A DNA stretch of 13,271 bases from Candidatus Omnitrophota bacterium (GCA_022013205.1 JAKLQT010000059.1:1-13271), one strand, 5' to 3'. Positions 1-7,223 are shown, numbered from the stretch's first letter. Notes: generated by a model from the sequence alone, not told the origin. Numbers and translations are program-made.

Positions 1-1592
1 AAAAAAATTACGGCTTTCCCCTGATCTGGATGGGCGTTTTCAAAAAACCAGTTATTTATGACCACGAAAAAGGCTCTTTTCTAAATGCCCCATTCCCGCC
101 GGAATCCATTCAGCAAAACAGGGGGAATAAAAGCTGCAAAATTTCAAATTTAAAACTAAGCATTCAAAAAAGAGATTACATCAAAAATATCAACAGGATT
201 AGGGAACTTATCGCAGCCGGCGATACATACCAGGTCAACTATACAACAAAGTTGAAATTTAATTTTAAGGGTTCAGACCTCACCTTATACCATAAACTGC
301 GCAATAATCAGCAAGTAGGCTATGGCGCTCTTATTAAATCCGGGCAGTTTAGTATTCTCTCCTTTTCTCCTGAATTATTTTTCCGGCAGACAAAAGGGCA
401 TATCTGCGCGCGGCCGATGAAAGGCACCATGCCCAGAGGCATAAACACGCAAGATGACAAAAGGGTGCGCAAATTTCTCAGCAATGACCCTAAGAACCGC
501 GCGGAGAATATCATGATCGTCGACTTATTGCGCAATGACCTGGGTAAAATCTCCCAAACATCAAGCGTCAAGACAACCCGTCTGTTTCATGTAGAAATTT
601 ACAAAACGCTCCTTCAGATGACCTCTACAATAGAAAGTAAATTAAAAAAAGGAATCAGCCTTTATGATCTGTTCTCCAGCCTGCACCCTTGCGGTTCTGT
701 TACCGGAGCGCCGAAAATACGCACCATGGAGATAATAAAACAGCTTGAGGAGGAGGACAGAAAAATATACACCGGATGCATCGGATATATCAGCCCGGAA
801 AATAACTCTGTTTTTAACGTGGCCATCCGCACCGTTTTACTTAAAGGCGAAAAAGGTGAAATGGGCATAGGCGGAGGAATAACATACAGCTCCTGCCCTG
901 AATCCGAATGGAATGAATGCAAACTAAAAGCAAAGTTTCTTACTCAGGCCCCTTTTCAGCTAATCGAAACAATGCGCGCATCAAAAAAAGAAGATATATT
1001 TTTATTCGATCTGCATTTAAAACGCCTGCGTGCATCAGCGAAATTTTTCGGGTTTGCGTTTGAGCTTAAAAAAATCCGCGCGGCCCTCAAGCGGAAGTTC
1101 AATACCCTACGCCCTGATAAAAACTATAAATTGCGCCTGTTGCTAGAAACATGCGGGGATATTTCTGTACACGCCTCTGTCCTAAGCCCTCAAAAACAGC
1201 ATACAGGTATACCAAAAATATGCCTAAGCCCGCAGCGATTAAACCCCGGAAACATTTACCTTTACCATAAAACTACCCGCCGCGGACTTTATAACCGGGA
1301 GTTTAAACGATACAAAAAACAGGGTTTTTTCGATGTTATTTTCCTGAACAAAAAAGAGGAGATTTGCGAAGGCGCAATCTCCAATATTTTCCTGAAAAAA
1401 AAAGAAATTTACTATACTCCGCCTGTTTCCTGCGGGCTGCTGCCAGGAGTGTTCCGAGAATACTTTATAAAAACACATAAAGGCCAAGTAAAAGAAAAGA
1501 TCCTCCGCATTGAAGATCTCAGGACAGCAGATATTATATATTGCGCGAATTCAGTGCGCAAAATGGTAAGGGTTAAATTAGTTCAGAGCTGA
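1..1592 (+). CDS. pabBC: Fused aminodeoxychorismate synthase component I / aminodeoxychorismate lyase (5' end off the window)
   Basis: This bifunctional enzyme of p-aminobenzoate (folate) synthesis turns chorismate plus ammonia into aminodeoxychorismate and then lyses it to p-aminobenzoate and pyruvate. The frame is open to the left edge, and an ATG at 30 is internal because family-like sequence (YGFPLIW) precedes it. Counting from that ATG, residues 50-310 are the chorismate-binding domain: GDTYQVNY (64-71), SPELFF, RPMKGT, RAENIMIVDLLRNDLG (157-172) and CGSVTGAPK (221-229). Lys131 in RPMKGT is the lysine that marks PabB; TrpE has Ala there. Residues 310-520 are a class IV aminotransferase/PabC domain beginning LIETM, with HKTTRR (Lys414, expected PLP lysine), EGAISNIF and CGLLPG. 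The fusion is a known arrangement. No glutaminase (PabA) is visible. It is the only plus-strand gene and converges on its neighbour. Confidence 0.93.
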   Translation, partial: KNYGFPLIWMGVFKKPVIYDHEKGSFLNAPFPPESIQQNRGNKSCKISNLKLSIQKRDYIKNINRIRELIAAGDTYQVNYTTKLKFNFKGSDLTLYHKLRNNQQVGYGALIKSGQFSILSFSPELFFRQTKGHICARPMKGTMPRGINTQDDKRVRKFLSNDPKNRAENIMIVDLLRNDLGKISQTSSVKTTRLFHVEIYKTLLQMTSTIESKLKKGISLYDLFSSLHPCGSVTGAPKIRTMEIIKQLEEEDRKIYTGCIGYISPENNSVFNVAIRTVLLKGEKGEMGIGGGITYSSCPESEWNECKLKAKFLTQAPFQLIETMRASKKEDIFLFDLHLKRLRASAKFFGFAFELKKIRAALKRKFNTLRPDKNYKLRLLLETCGDISVHASVLSPQKQHTGIPKICLSPQRLNPGNIYLYHKTTRRGLYNREFKRYKKQGFFDVIFLNKKEEICEGAISNIFLKKKEIYYTPPVSCGLLPGVFREYFIKTHKGQVKEKILRIEDLRTADIIYCANSVRKMVRVKLVQS

Positions 1593-1602
1593 CGGCTCAT
1601 AG

Positions 1603-1639
1603 AAAAAATGTACTGTCCTGAGGTTTATTTACATTTTTT
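1603..1639. terminator. AT-rich hairpin after pabBC, possible bidirectional terminator
   Basis: A perfect 10-bp inverted repeat, AAAAAATGTA at 1603-1612 and TACATTTTTT at 1630-1639, encloses a 17-nt loop and starts 10 nt after the pabBC stop. Read rightwards it ends in six T; read leftwards it also ends in six T, as expected for a terminator between convergent genes. The stem has almost no GC pairs, so termination is uncertain. Confidence 0.4.
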
Positions 1640-1784
1640 AATATTGTTTAAAGGTTTGGGTTTTGGTTGCGCAGCCTCCGTCACAAAAAATAGCGGACAG
1701 GCGTTTCGGTTGCGTAAAGTGGTTTCGTAAGAAACAAATAGATATCATTAAAATTGGACACCATTAGCCATTAACCTTTCACAC

Positions 1785-1819
1785 CTTTTTACTTTTTACT
1801 TTTTACTTTTTACTTTTTA
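1785..1819. repeat. Heptanucleotide tandem repeat, CTTTTTA x5
   Basis: Five exact copies of the 7-mer CTTTTTA run from 1785 to 1819, with a partial sixth copy following. Just to the left, CCATTAG/CCATTAA (1761-1774) is also a pair of heptamers. The tract lies in the spacer between the convergent pabBC and DUF6941-like genes, 11 nt past the stop codon of the latter. The rest of the spacer (1640-1760) shows no gene; it holds only a small GTTTC-GTAA-GAAAC hairpin at 1722-1735. Confidence 0.9.
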
Positions 1820-1830
1820 CTTATAGCTTA

Positions 1831-2217
1831 TTAAACCTGCTTTACCTGAAAATAGTGTACGCCTATTTCTTTATTATCGATATAAAATTTAATCGCGTAT
1901 TCCCCGGCAACGCCATAGCGGATATTCACAAACTGCCCGATAAATCCAAAGTTACGGTTGGGGTCTACCTTAACCTCCTGAGAGATGCTGGCCAGCTGCT
2001 TCTGGGACTGGTCATTTAAGATCAGCCGGCAGGTGAATTTATCAGCATTGTTTACTCCCCCGATATTAGTCACGATAAACATCAGAGGATGATGTGTCGG
2101 AAGCGTACGCACATTTATATTTTCGAAAATTCCGGCCATGCTTAGTTTTCCTTCACGGCTGACGGAAGCATAATCACATAAAAAAGAAAATTTTAACTTT
2201 GCGTCTAGTACGCTCAT
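1831..2217 (-). CDS. DUF6941-like protein of unknown function
   Basis: Predicted protein of 128 aa. It resembles the DUF6941 family through an early LCDYASVSREGKLSMAGIFENI-type segment, which I recall as the family's hallmark (CDYA..., GKL, GIF), followed by an alternating beta-rich pattern. No signal peptide, membrane helix or catalytic motif is visible, so a small cytosolic beta-sandwich is likely; function is unknown. The frame extends 17 codons further upstream, but the ATG at 2217 is chosen because GAGG sits 6 nt before it and the family-like sequence starts right there; the ATGs at 2268 and 2229 have poorer ribosome-binding context. It is the last gene of the DJ-1/PilZ unit, about 50 nt after the PilZ stop, and it ends in TAA next to the heptamer repeat. 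Confidence 0.75.
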   Translation of the reverse strand: MSVLDAKLKFSFLCDYASVSREGKLSMAGIFENINVRTLPTHHPLMFIVTNIGGVNNADKFTCRLILNDQSQKQLASISQEVKVDPNRNFGFIGQFVNIRYGVAGEYAIKFYIDNKEIGVHYFQVKQV

Positions 2218-2269
2218 ATTTATCCTCATTCCTTTAGATTCTATTAATAAAACCACAACGTCAAGCAAA

Positions 2270-2653
2270 TCAGGTTTTTATCTTGGCATCGTGAGTTTTT
2301 CTGCGGCATTCAAAAACATAATGCGTTATTGCGTTTTTCAATTCCAGAGACATTTTTAAGAATTTAAATCTTGTTTCAAACAGCATCTCCTCGCCCCTGT
2401 CTCCCACAACTGCTATCAGATCAGAACAGACGACCTCTGCCTCTGCTTTCACGATGTCCTTTGTATGCGGCAGAGTTATTGACAACTGCATTCTATGCCC
2501 CTGCTGCAATTGATGGTTTAAGTAAACCTTTAAGCCTCCGGCGCTGATATCACGCGTTTTTGTCCGTATAACAGTTGTTGTGCCTGTAATATTTAAAATG
2601 AATTCTACTTCTACAAGATCTTCAATCCTTTTATATACTCTATTCTGAACCAT
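2270..2653 (-). CDS. PilZ-domain protein, probable cyclic-di-GMP receptor
   Basis: Single-domain PilZ protein of 127 aa. The two halves of the c-di-GMP-binding signature are present: an RxxxR motif (RVYKR, residues 5-9) and DISAGG (35-40, the D/NxSxxG motif), followed by a beta-barrel pattern and a C-terminal helix (about 100-120). Such proteins bind cyclic di-GMP in the cytosol and alter partner activity, often in motility, adhesion or secretion; the partner here is unknown. The ATG at 2653 has an AAGGA Shine-Dalgarno 5 nt upstream. It starts 20 nt after the DJ-1 stop and is probably cotranscribed with it from the promoter at 3286-3315. The stop is TGA. Confidence 0.85.
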   Translation of the reverse strand: MVQNRVYKRIEDLVEVEFILNITGTTTVIRTKTRDISAGGLKVYLNHQLQQGHRMQLSITLPHTKDIVKAEAEVVCSDLIAVVGDRGEEMLFETRFKFLKMSLELKNAITHYVFECRRKTHDAKIKT

Positions 2654-2673
2654 TTTAATCCTTCCTGTTAATA

Positions 2674-3228
2674 TTAATCAATTAAAGCCTGCTCCCTTAC
2701 CTCTTGCTCGGCCGGGACGCCGCAAAGCATCCGGGCCACAGCAAGCGCAAACTCAAATGCCGTACCAGGCCCTCTGCTTGTAATAATATTGCCGTCGATG
2801 ACCACAGCATCTTCGCTATACACAACCCGCGGACTAAATAGTCTTTCAAAAGACGGATAACATGTCGCTTTCTTACCTTCAAGAATACCGGCCTTTGCAA
2901 GCACACACGCAGGGCTCGCGCAAATAGCCGCGATAATTTTGTTCTAATAAAAACATTCCTGAAGCATGTCGTTTACAACCTCAGATTCGGCAAGGTTTTT
3001 TGCACCCACGCTTCCTCCGGGCAGCAATAGCGCCTCAGGAATAATCGCCAGGTCTTTCAAAAAAACATCTGCCTGTATTGTAATATTGCGAGACCCCCTA
3101 ACCATCAGATTATTACTGATCGCCGCGCTTATGACATTTAAGCCGGCTCTGCGCAAAATATCAATGCTTATTACAGCCTCTATCTCCTCAAAACCATCCG
3201 CTAAGACAACAACAACGCTTTTACCCAT
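2674..3228 (-). pseudogene. DJ-1/PfpI family protein gene interrupted by an in-frame amber codon
   Basis: The two halves form one DJ-1/PfpI protein of about 184 codons, the normal family length. The first half (2947-3228) has LADGFEEIEA with the conserved Glu, then ADVFL and LLPGG. The second half, in the same frame, begins NKIIAAICASP with the expected nucleophile-elbow Cys and continues through KATCYPSFE and ITSRGPGTAFEFAL. They are separated only by TAG at 2944-2946 (codon 95), where homologues usually have a polar residue. TAG is one substitution from AAG, CAG or GAG. Without readthrough, the product lacks the catalytic Cys. The start at 3228 fits the family (MGKSVVVVLADG) and has GGGG 6 nt upstream; an in-frame ATG at 3240 is less likely. 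Possible explanations are a recent nonsense mutation, a base-call error, or suppression. Family roles include glyoxalase, chaperone or deglycase-like activity; the exact role is unknown. Confidence 0.85.
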
Positions 3229-3248
3229 CTCCTGCCCCATTCTTTTTT

Positions 3249-3286
3249 ATGTACTTACTCGCCTATCCAAAATTGTCATGTACTTA
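3249..3286. repeat. Pair of TAAGTACAT direct repeats in the leader of the DJ-1 unit
   Basis: On the minus strand TAAGTACAT occurs at 3286-3278 and again at 3257-3249, 29 bp apart start to start. The first copy abuts the -10 hexamer and covers the expected transcription start; the second lies about 20 nt before the DJ-1 start codon. The placement would suit a repressor site, but no regulator is identified. Confidence 0.45.
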
Positions 3287-3315
3287 TTGTACCCCTTTGC
3301 CTGTTTTCTTGTCAA
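3286..3315 (-). promoter_or_regulatory. Sigma70-type promoter of the DJ-1/PilZ/DUF6941 unit
   Basis: On the minus strand there is a perfect -35 TTGACA (3315-3310), an 18-bp spacer and a -10 TACAAT (3291-3286). Transcription would begin near 3279, leaving a leader of about 50 nt before the DJ-1 start at 3228. It lies just past the tonB stop (3343), so it separates the B12 unit from the DJ-1 unit. Confidence 0.8.
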
Positions 3316-3342
3316 ATCTAAGTATTATTCAAAACGCTGCGC

Positions 3343-3954
3343 TCATTGCAAAGAAAATACTATGGCAACACGGATATCCACTGAATCCTTGCTGATCTCT
3401 TCAGGCAAAGGCATGAACGGGCTGGCCTTGCGGATAGTCTCCAAGGCCTGCGCGTCAAGGAATTTCGAGCCTGATGATTTAATGATCCGAATATCGCGGC
3501 TGCTGCCGCCTGAATTGATCACAAATGCCAGGTCAACCACTCCCTCAAGGCGCATACGCTGCGCTCGTATTGGGTAGTGCCGGTTTGATTCTATTGCCTG
3601 CTTAACCATATCCTGGTATCTTAGCATCGCGTCCTGCGAAGGATTGAGGACTTCCAGTTTCTTTTGGGCCGGTTTATCAAAAATTTCTACCCGGTCCGCC
3701 TGGTTAGGCTCCGCTTTTGATCGCGGTTTATTCGGTTCTTCATTTGCAATAATATCCTTTAATTTTTTCTCCTGCCCCATCTGCTTTATCTCGGGTAAAA
3801 GTAAAGGCTTTTCTATTTCTATCTCAAACATAACTTCATGCGGCTTTTCAACTTTCGGGGAATAATTAATATCGAGTGCTGGAGCACCCAACAAGAGCAG
3901 ATGACAGGCAAAAGAAATTCCAAACGCGGTTCTGATCACTTTATCATTCAACAT
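3343..3954 (-). CDS. tonB: TonB family energy-transducing protein
   Basis: TonB links the proton-driven ExbB-ExbD motor in the inner membrane to outer-membrane receptors. The 203-aa protein has an N-terminal anchor (about residues 8-25), a charged Pro/Lys/Glu-containing spacer (about 32-105) that is short for the family, and a C-terminal TonB domain. That domain carries YPIRAQRMRLEGVV (127-140), the SSG...LDAQAL segment and ASPFMPLP (177-184), all typical. The ATG at 3954 overlaps the exbD stop by 11 nt, so translation is probably coupled. It is last in btuB-exbB-exbD-tonB, which suggests that this TonB serves mainly BtuB. The short spacer may limit its reach across the periplasm. No clear terminator follows. 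Confidence 0.92.
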   Translation of the reverse strand: MLNDKVIRTAFGISFACHLLLLGAPALDINYSPKVEKPHEVMFEIEIEKPLLLPEIKQMGQEKKLKDIIANEEPNKPRSKAEPNQADRVEIFDKPAQKKLEVLNPSQDAMLRYQDMVKQAIESNRHYPIRAQRMRLEGVVDLAFVINSGGSSRDIRIIKSSGSKFLDAQALETIRKASPFMPLPEEISKDSVDIRVAIVFSLQ

Positions 3955-4357
3955 TGTCTTTTTCCGGTTTTGTGGAAACTATCAGCCCTTCGGCGCCCCC
4001 TTTTTTTGCAAAATCCATAACCCGTACAGCCAATCCTAAATCTATTTTTTCATCAGCCTTAATAATCACACTTTTATTTTTAGCGTTATTGACTGCTGTC
4101 TTCAGCTCATCAAGCAGGTCATGAAAACTGATTTCTTTTTTATTTAAATACACCTTATTATCCCGGCTTATAAAAATAATAATATCCTCCTTAGGATGCG
4201 CTTTAGCAGTAACCGCGGTAGGCAAAGTTATTTTTATCCCCGGCTGATCCACAAAGTGAGAAGAAAGCATAAAAAAGATTAAAAGCAAAAACACCACGTC
4301 TATTAACGGCGCGATATTAAGCTGGGTATTTACTTTTTTTCTTCCTTTAAATTCCAT
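3944..4357 (-). CDS. exbD: ExbD/TolR family proton-channel subunit
   Basis: Protein of 137 aa with the ExbD/TolR plan: short cytosolic N-terminus, one membrane helix (about 17-36) and a periplasmic domain. The motif NIAPLIDVVFLLLIFFML contains Asp20, the position of the essential proton-relay Asp of the family. The ending ...KKGGAEGLIVSTKP fits the periplasmic fold. The ATG at 4357 has AAAGGA 7 nt upstream, 22 nt after the exbB stop; its TGA lies inside the start of tonB. TolR is the main alternative assignment; the adjacent btuB and tonB, and the absence of tolA, tolB or pal here, favour ExbD. Confidence 0.9.
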   Translation of the reverse strand: MEFKGRKKVNTQLNIAPLIDVVFLLLIFFMLSSHFVDQPGIKITLPTAVTAKAHPKEDIIIFISRDNKVYLNKKEISFHDLLDELKTAVNNAKNKSVIIKADEKIDLGLAVRVMDFAKKGGAEGLIVSTKPEKDNVE

Positions 4358-4379
4358 TGCATTGTCCTTTTTTTACCGT

Positions 4380-4985
4380 TTATGCTAAAGATTCTAATTC
4401 CAAGAGTTCCGCGGCCATATCTTTTATATTGCTGGAAATGTTGTTCACCTTACCTTCAAAATAGTGATACGCAACAAGCGTTGGTATTGCTACTGATAAG
4501 CCGAAAGCTGTTGTAATAAGCGCTTCCCAGATGCCGCCGGCCAAGACTGAAGCATCTACCCTTCCGCCCAGTTCCTGAATTTTCATAAAAGCCTTTATCA
4601 TCCCGGTCACTGTTCCCAATAAACCCAGTAATGGGGTTATATTACTAATAATCGCCAGTCCCCGTAAGTTTTTATCTAACTGCCGGAGTATTCTTGAGCC
4701 GGCTCTGGCAATCAGCTTTTCTTTCTCATCCAGGTTTCTATGGCGGATATGAATACCGATGGCTAAAATATGAGTGATATGCCCAGGAGTTTCTTCGCAT
4801 AATTTTAGAGCCTCCTCAGCCTTTTCTTCCTGAATAAGTTTCTTAACTCTTGCGAAGATATTAGGGATCCTTGTCCTCGCAGCATAGAAATGATAAAAGC
4901 GTTCCAAAACAATGGTAATTGAGATTACCGAACACAACAAAATCGGCCACATCAAAGGCCCGCCTCTTAAAAAAAATCTTAACAT
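4380..4985 (-). CDS. exbB: ExbB/TolQ/MotA family proton-channel subunit
   Basis: Inner-membrane subunit that, with ExbD, uses the proton gradient to drive TonB. The 201-aa protein has three hydrophobic segments: about 10-28 at the N-terminus, 108-132 (LAIISNITPLLGLLGTVTGM, the family signature) and 148-174. A cytosolic loop lies between the first two. The frame extends upstream to an ATG at 5021, but the ATG at 4985 is preferred: the purine-rich AGGGGAAAGGAA lies directly before it, family homology begins there, and the upstream ATG falls inside a stable hairpin (5015-5043). It is the second gene of the btuB unit. TolQ is the alternative; context favours ExbB. Confidence 0.9.
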   Translation of the reverse strand: MLRFFLRGGPLMWPILLCSVISITIVLERFYHFYAARTRIPNIFARVKKLIQEEKAEEALKLCEETPGHITHILAIGIHIRHRNLDEKEKLIARAGSRILRQLDKNLRGLAIISNITPLLGLLGTVTGMIKAFMKIQELGGRVDASVLAGGIWEALITTAFGLSVAIPTLVAYHYFEGKVNNISSNIKDMAAELLELESLA

Positions 4986-5014
4986 TTCCTTTCCCCTTTT
5001 CTCTCTACGCTCAC

Positions 5015-5043
5015 AAGGCAAAGAGAAACAATCTCCTTGCCTT
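5015..5043 (-). other. Stable hairpin between btuB and exbB
   Basis: The 12-nt arms AAGGCAAGGAGA and TCTCTTTGCCTT (minus strand 5043-5032 and 5026-5015) pair throughout with one G-U, around a 5-nt loop. No T-run follows, so it is not a classical terminator. It sits about 30 nt before the exbB start and about 90 nt after the btuB stop. It could stabilise or process the mRNA so that receptor and motor are made in different amounts. Confidence 0.55.
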
Positions 5044-5135
5044 ACAGATCATTATCTTACTATCTAAACCCAGAATTTACATCAGCATGCGGTGAATAGC
5101 ACTAATCTTCACCCACGCCTAATGCAAAATCCGGG

Positions 5136-7001
5136 TTAAAAAGTCACCTTTACTCCCGCATAGCCTGATAAGCCAGCATCAGCATAGCCGTAAATTTGCT
5201 CAAATGTCTTATCAAACAAGTTCTCTATTCTGCCGAAGATCCGCAGATCCTCACTCAAATCATACGAGCCATAAAGATCAACTTTGGTATACGCTTTCAT
5301 TTTCCTGGTATTTAAATTATCATTCCAACGAGCTCCCACATAGCTTGCTGATAAGTTCAGGTTTGCCTCCTCAAGAAACATCCAGTTCAGATCAAATCCG
5401 GCTTGGCTTTTAGGCCTCCTTGCCAATTCTTCCCCTGTATCTTCATCCTTGGTTTTCGTGTATGTATAGTTAGCACTGAGCGCCAAATTTTCTGCCGCTC
5501 TAAAGGAAGTTTCCAATTCTATGCCTTTTGTTCGCGTATTATCGATATTTTTATATTTCCATGTGTCTGAATCCCAGTCAACCATATTTTCAAAATTATT
5601 ATCAAAATAGGTTAAGCCAAAACTTACCTTATCCTGAAATAAATTTTGCTCAAATCCAAAGTCATAACTTGTCCCTTCATCCGGATTAAGAGTTGAATCT
5701 CCATAGCTTGGTGAATACAGCTGATATAAAGAAGGCGCCTTAAATCCCGTCCCCCAATTAGCTTTCAAACGGGTTCCTGAGTTCGCGATAAGATAAGCCG
5801 CTGATACTTTATATGTAGTCTCAGTGCCAAACAGCTGATTATCATCAATTCTTAAACCAGGCGTAACAAACAAGGATTCCCAAAACTTAAATTGATTTTG
5901 GATATAATATCCTTTATTATCCATTGTCTTTGTGTCAAATCTATCCCAGGATGCTTTACCATCGCTAAAACCTCTTTCTTCTTCATATTCGAAACCCCCG
6001 GTAAGTTCTGACCAATCAGCAGGATAAATATTATTCTGCCATTCAATTTTTTTCATATCTCCGACAAACCAGTTATGCGCATTATCCGTTGTATCCACAG
6101 AGTCAGGATCATCCTTATATTTTCTTTCGGTCTGTGAGCCAGACAATGATATCTTATAATCCCATATTGAATTAACAGCCTGATCAAAAGCAATTTTCCC
6201 AACAGTACTTTTCCACCATCCGATTTTATTTGGATCCTCCTGATTTGCTCCGTCATCATAATCGTATTTAGCATCTATATGGCGCAGGACAAACTCCAGA
6301 TTGGCGTCTTTAGAGAGCGCGTATCCCAAGCATGTTGAAAACGTAGTATTTTCGTATCCGTCATCTTCAGCTCCATTAGCAGCCTTTGATACCCCGTCCG
6401 TATCCAAACGCAGTAATGACAAAGAATAACTTAGCTTATTCTCTGAGCCGCTATAGCCTAATGTTTCCTTAAAGGTATTATGGCATCCCCCCTCAAATGA
6501 CGCTTGCCATTTCGGCTTGCCTTCCCCTTTTTTAGTGATTATATTAATCACTCCGCCCATAGCATCTGAGCCATAAAGAGTAGACTGAGCTCCGCGCACC
6601 ACCTCAATGCGTTCTATATTATCAGTAAGCAGATAAGCAAAATCAAACGACCGATCCGTCCTCATCGGATCATTCAATTCTATGCCATCCAGCAAAACCT
6701 GGGTATGGCCTGGTTTTGCCCCCCGTAAATATACAGAGGAATCTCCTCCAAAGCTGCCGTATTGCATAATTGAGACCCCGGGGACATCGCGTAATACCTC
6801 CAATACTGTTCTTTTACCTTTCCTTTGCAAATCATTTGCCGTAATCACTGTAGTTGAAGCCCCGCTTTGTGCCTGATAAGTCTCAGTTTTCGTAGCGCTG
6901 ACAAGAACTTCTCCAAGATTATATTCTTGAGCAAACGCGTTTACACTAACCGATGGCATCAGAATAAGTGTACATAATAAAATATAAAATATTTGCTTCA
7001 T
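5136..7001 (-). CDS. btuB: TonB-dependent outer-membrane receptor, vitamin B12 transporter BtuB-like
   Basis: Outer-membrane beta-barrel receptor for corrinoid. The 621-aa protein has a signal peptide (about 1-24, ending NAFA before QEYN), a TonB-box-like stretch EVLVSATK (31-38) and a plug domain (about 45-158, with VPGV, YLRGAKPG, LLDGIELNDP, IERIEVVRGAQSTLYG and GGVINIIT). A barrel of about 460 residues follows, rich in aromatic-alternating strands and ending GVKVTF with the terminal Phe needed for barrel insertion. The length is close to E. coli BtuB. The start at 7001 has GAGGGAGG 8 nt upstream and follows a cobalamin riboswitch directly, which is the strongest evidence for the substrate. 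exbB, exbD and tonB follow. Without the riboswitch, a siderophore receptor would have been possible. Confidence 0.93.
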   Translation of the reverse strand: MKQIFYILLCTLILMPSVSVNAFAQEYNLGEVLVSATKTETYQAQSGASTTVITANDLQRKGKRTVLEVLRDVPGVSIMQYGSFGGDSSVYLRGAKPGHTQVLLDGIELNDPMRTDRSFDFAYLLTDNIERIEVVRGAQSTLYGSDAMGGVINIITKKGEGKPKWQASFEGGCHNTFKETLGYSGSENKLSYSLSLLRLDTDGVSKAANGAEDDGYENTTFSTCLGYALSKDANLEFVLRHIDAKYDYDDGANQEDPNKIGWWKSTVGKIAFDQAVNSIWDYKISLSGSQTERKYKDDPDSVDTTDNAHNWFVGDMKKIEWQNNIYPADWSELTGGFEYEEERGFSDGKASWDRFDTKTMDNKGYYIQNQFKFWESLFVTPGLRIDDNQLFGTETTYKVSAAYLIANSGTRLKANWGTGFKAPSLYQLYSPSYGDSTLNPDEGTSYDFGFEQNLFQDKVSFGLTYFDNNFENMVDWDSDTWKYKNIDNTRTKGIELETSFRAAENLALSANYTYTKTKDEDTGEELARRPKSQAGFDLNWMFLEEANLNLSASYVGARWNDNLNTRKMKAYTKVDLYGSYDLSEDLRIFGRIENLFDKTFEQIYGYADAGLSGYAGVKVTF

Positions 7002-7024
7002 CTTTTTTTCCTCCCTCGAGAATA

Positions 7025-7200
7025 CTCACCAGAGAGACAATCGTCCGGACTAAAATTAGCGGTTAGCTCTACGCTAAGTTATTACCGTTGCGGGGCAGCC
7101 CCAAATGAAACCACAACCCTGGTTCCAGCTTCGGGATCCCGATGTTTTGCTTAACTGAAAACTTCATTCGGGATGCCTTGAATCTCACAAGGACTTCCTT
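7025..7200 (-). promoter_or_regulatory. Cobalamin riboswitch controlling btuB-exbB-exbD-tonB
   Basis: The minus strand carries the B12-box core GCTGCCCCGCAACGGTAA (about 7099-7082), preceded by a GTCCTTGTGAG segment like that starting known btuB leaders, and followed by AGTCCGGACGA..., comparable to the 3' conserved part. Ends are approximate. A strong side hairpin (arms 7174-7169 and 7141-7136) lies in the 5' half. Control is probably translational: a UCUCUCU run (7037-7031) can pair with the btuB Shine-Dalgarno GAGGGAGG (7017-7010), and there is no hairpin plus T-run. The promoter should lie at the 3' end of the upstream DUF4430 gene; a TAATAT at 7223-7218 is a possible -10 with no convincing -35. 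Confidence 0.92.
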
Positions 7201-7223
7201 TGCCAAACTGGACATTCATATTA

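Noticed and set aside
1722..1735. Small hairpin GTTTC-GTAA-GAAAC as a terminator.
   Set aside because: It has only a 5-bp stem and no T-run on either side.
1785..1819. A CRISPR-like array.
   Set aside because: The units are 7 bp with no spacers; it is a simple tandem repeat.
2944..2946. TAG as a reassigned sense codon genome-wide.
   Set aside because: btuC (9158-9160) and the DUF71 gene (11044-11046) both end naturally at TAG, at the right family length. Global recoding is therefore unlikely; local suppression remains open.
3247..3279. A 10-codon leader peptide frame in front of the DJ-1 gene.
   Set aside because: It has no Shine-Dalgarno and no regulatory codon run, and it begins at the expected transcription start.
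2966..3577. A 203-codon open frame on the + strand.
   Set aside because: It lies antisense to the DJ-1 gene, the promoter and tonB, has low-complexity Ser/Arg-rich sequence and no ribosome-binding site. The minus-strand genes have clear family motifs.
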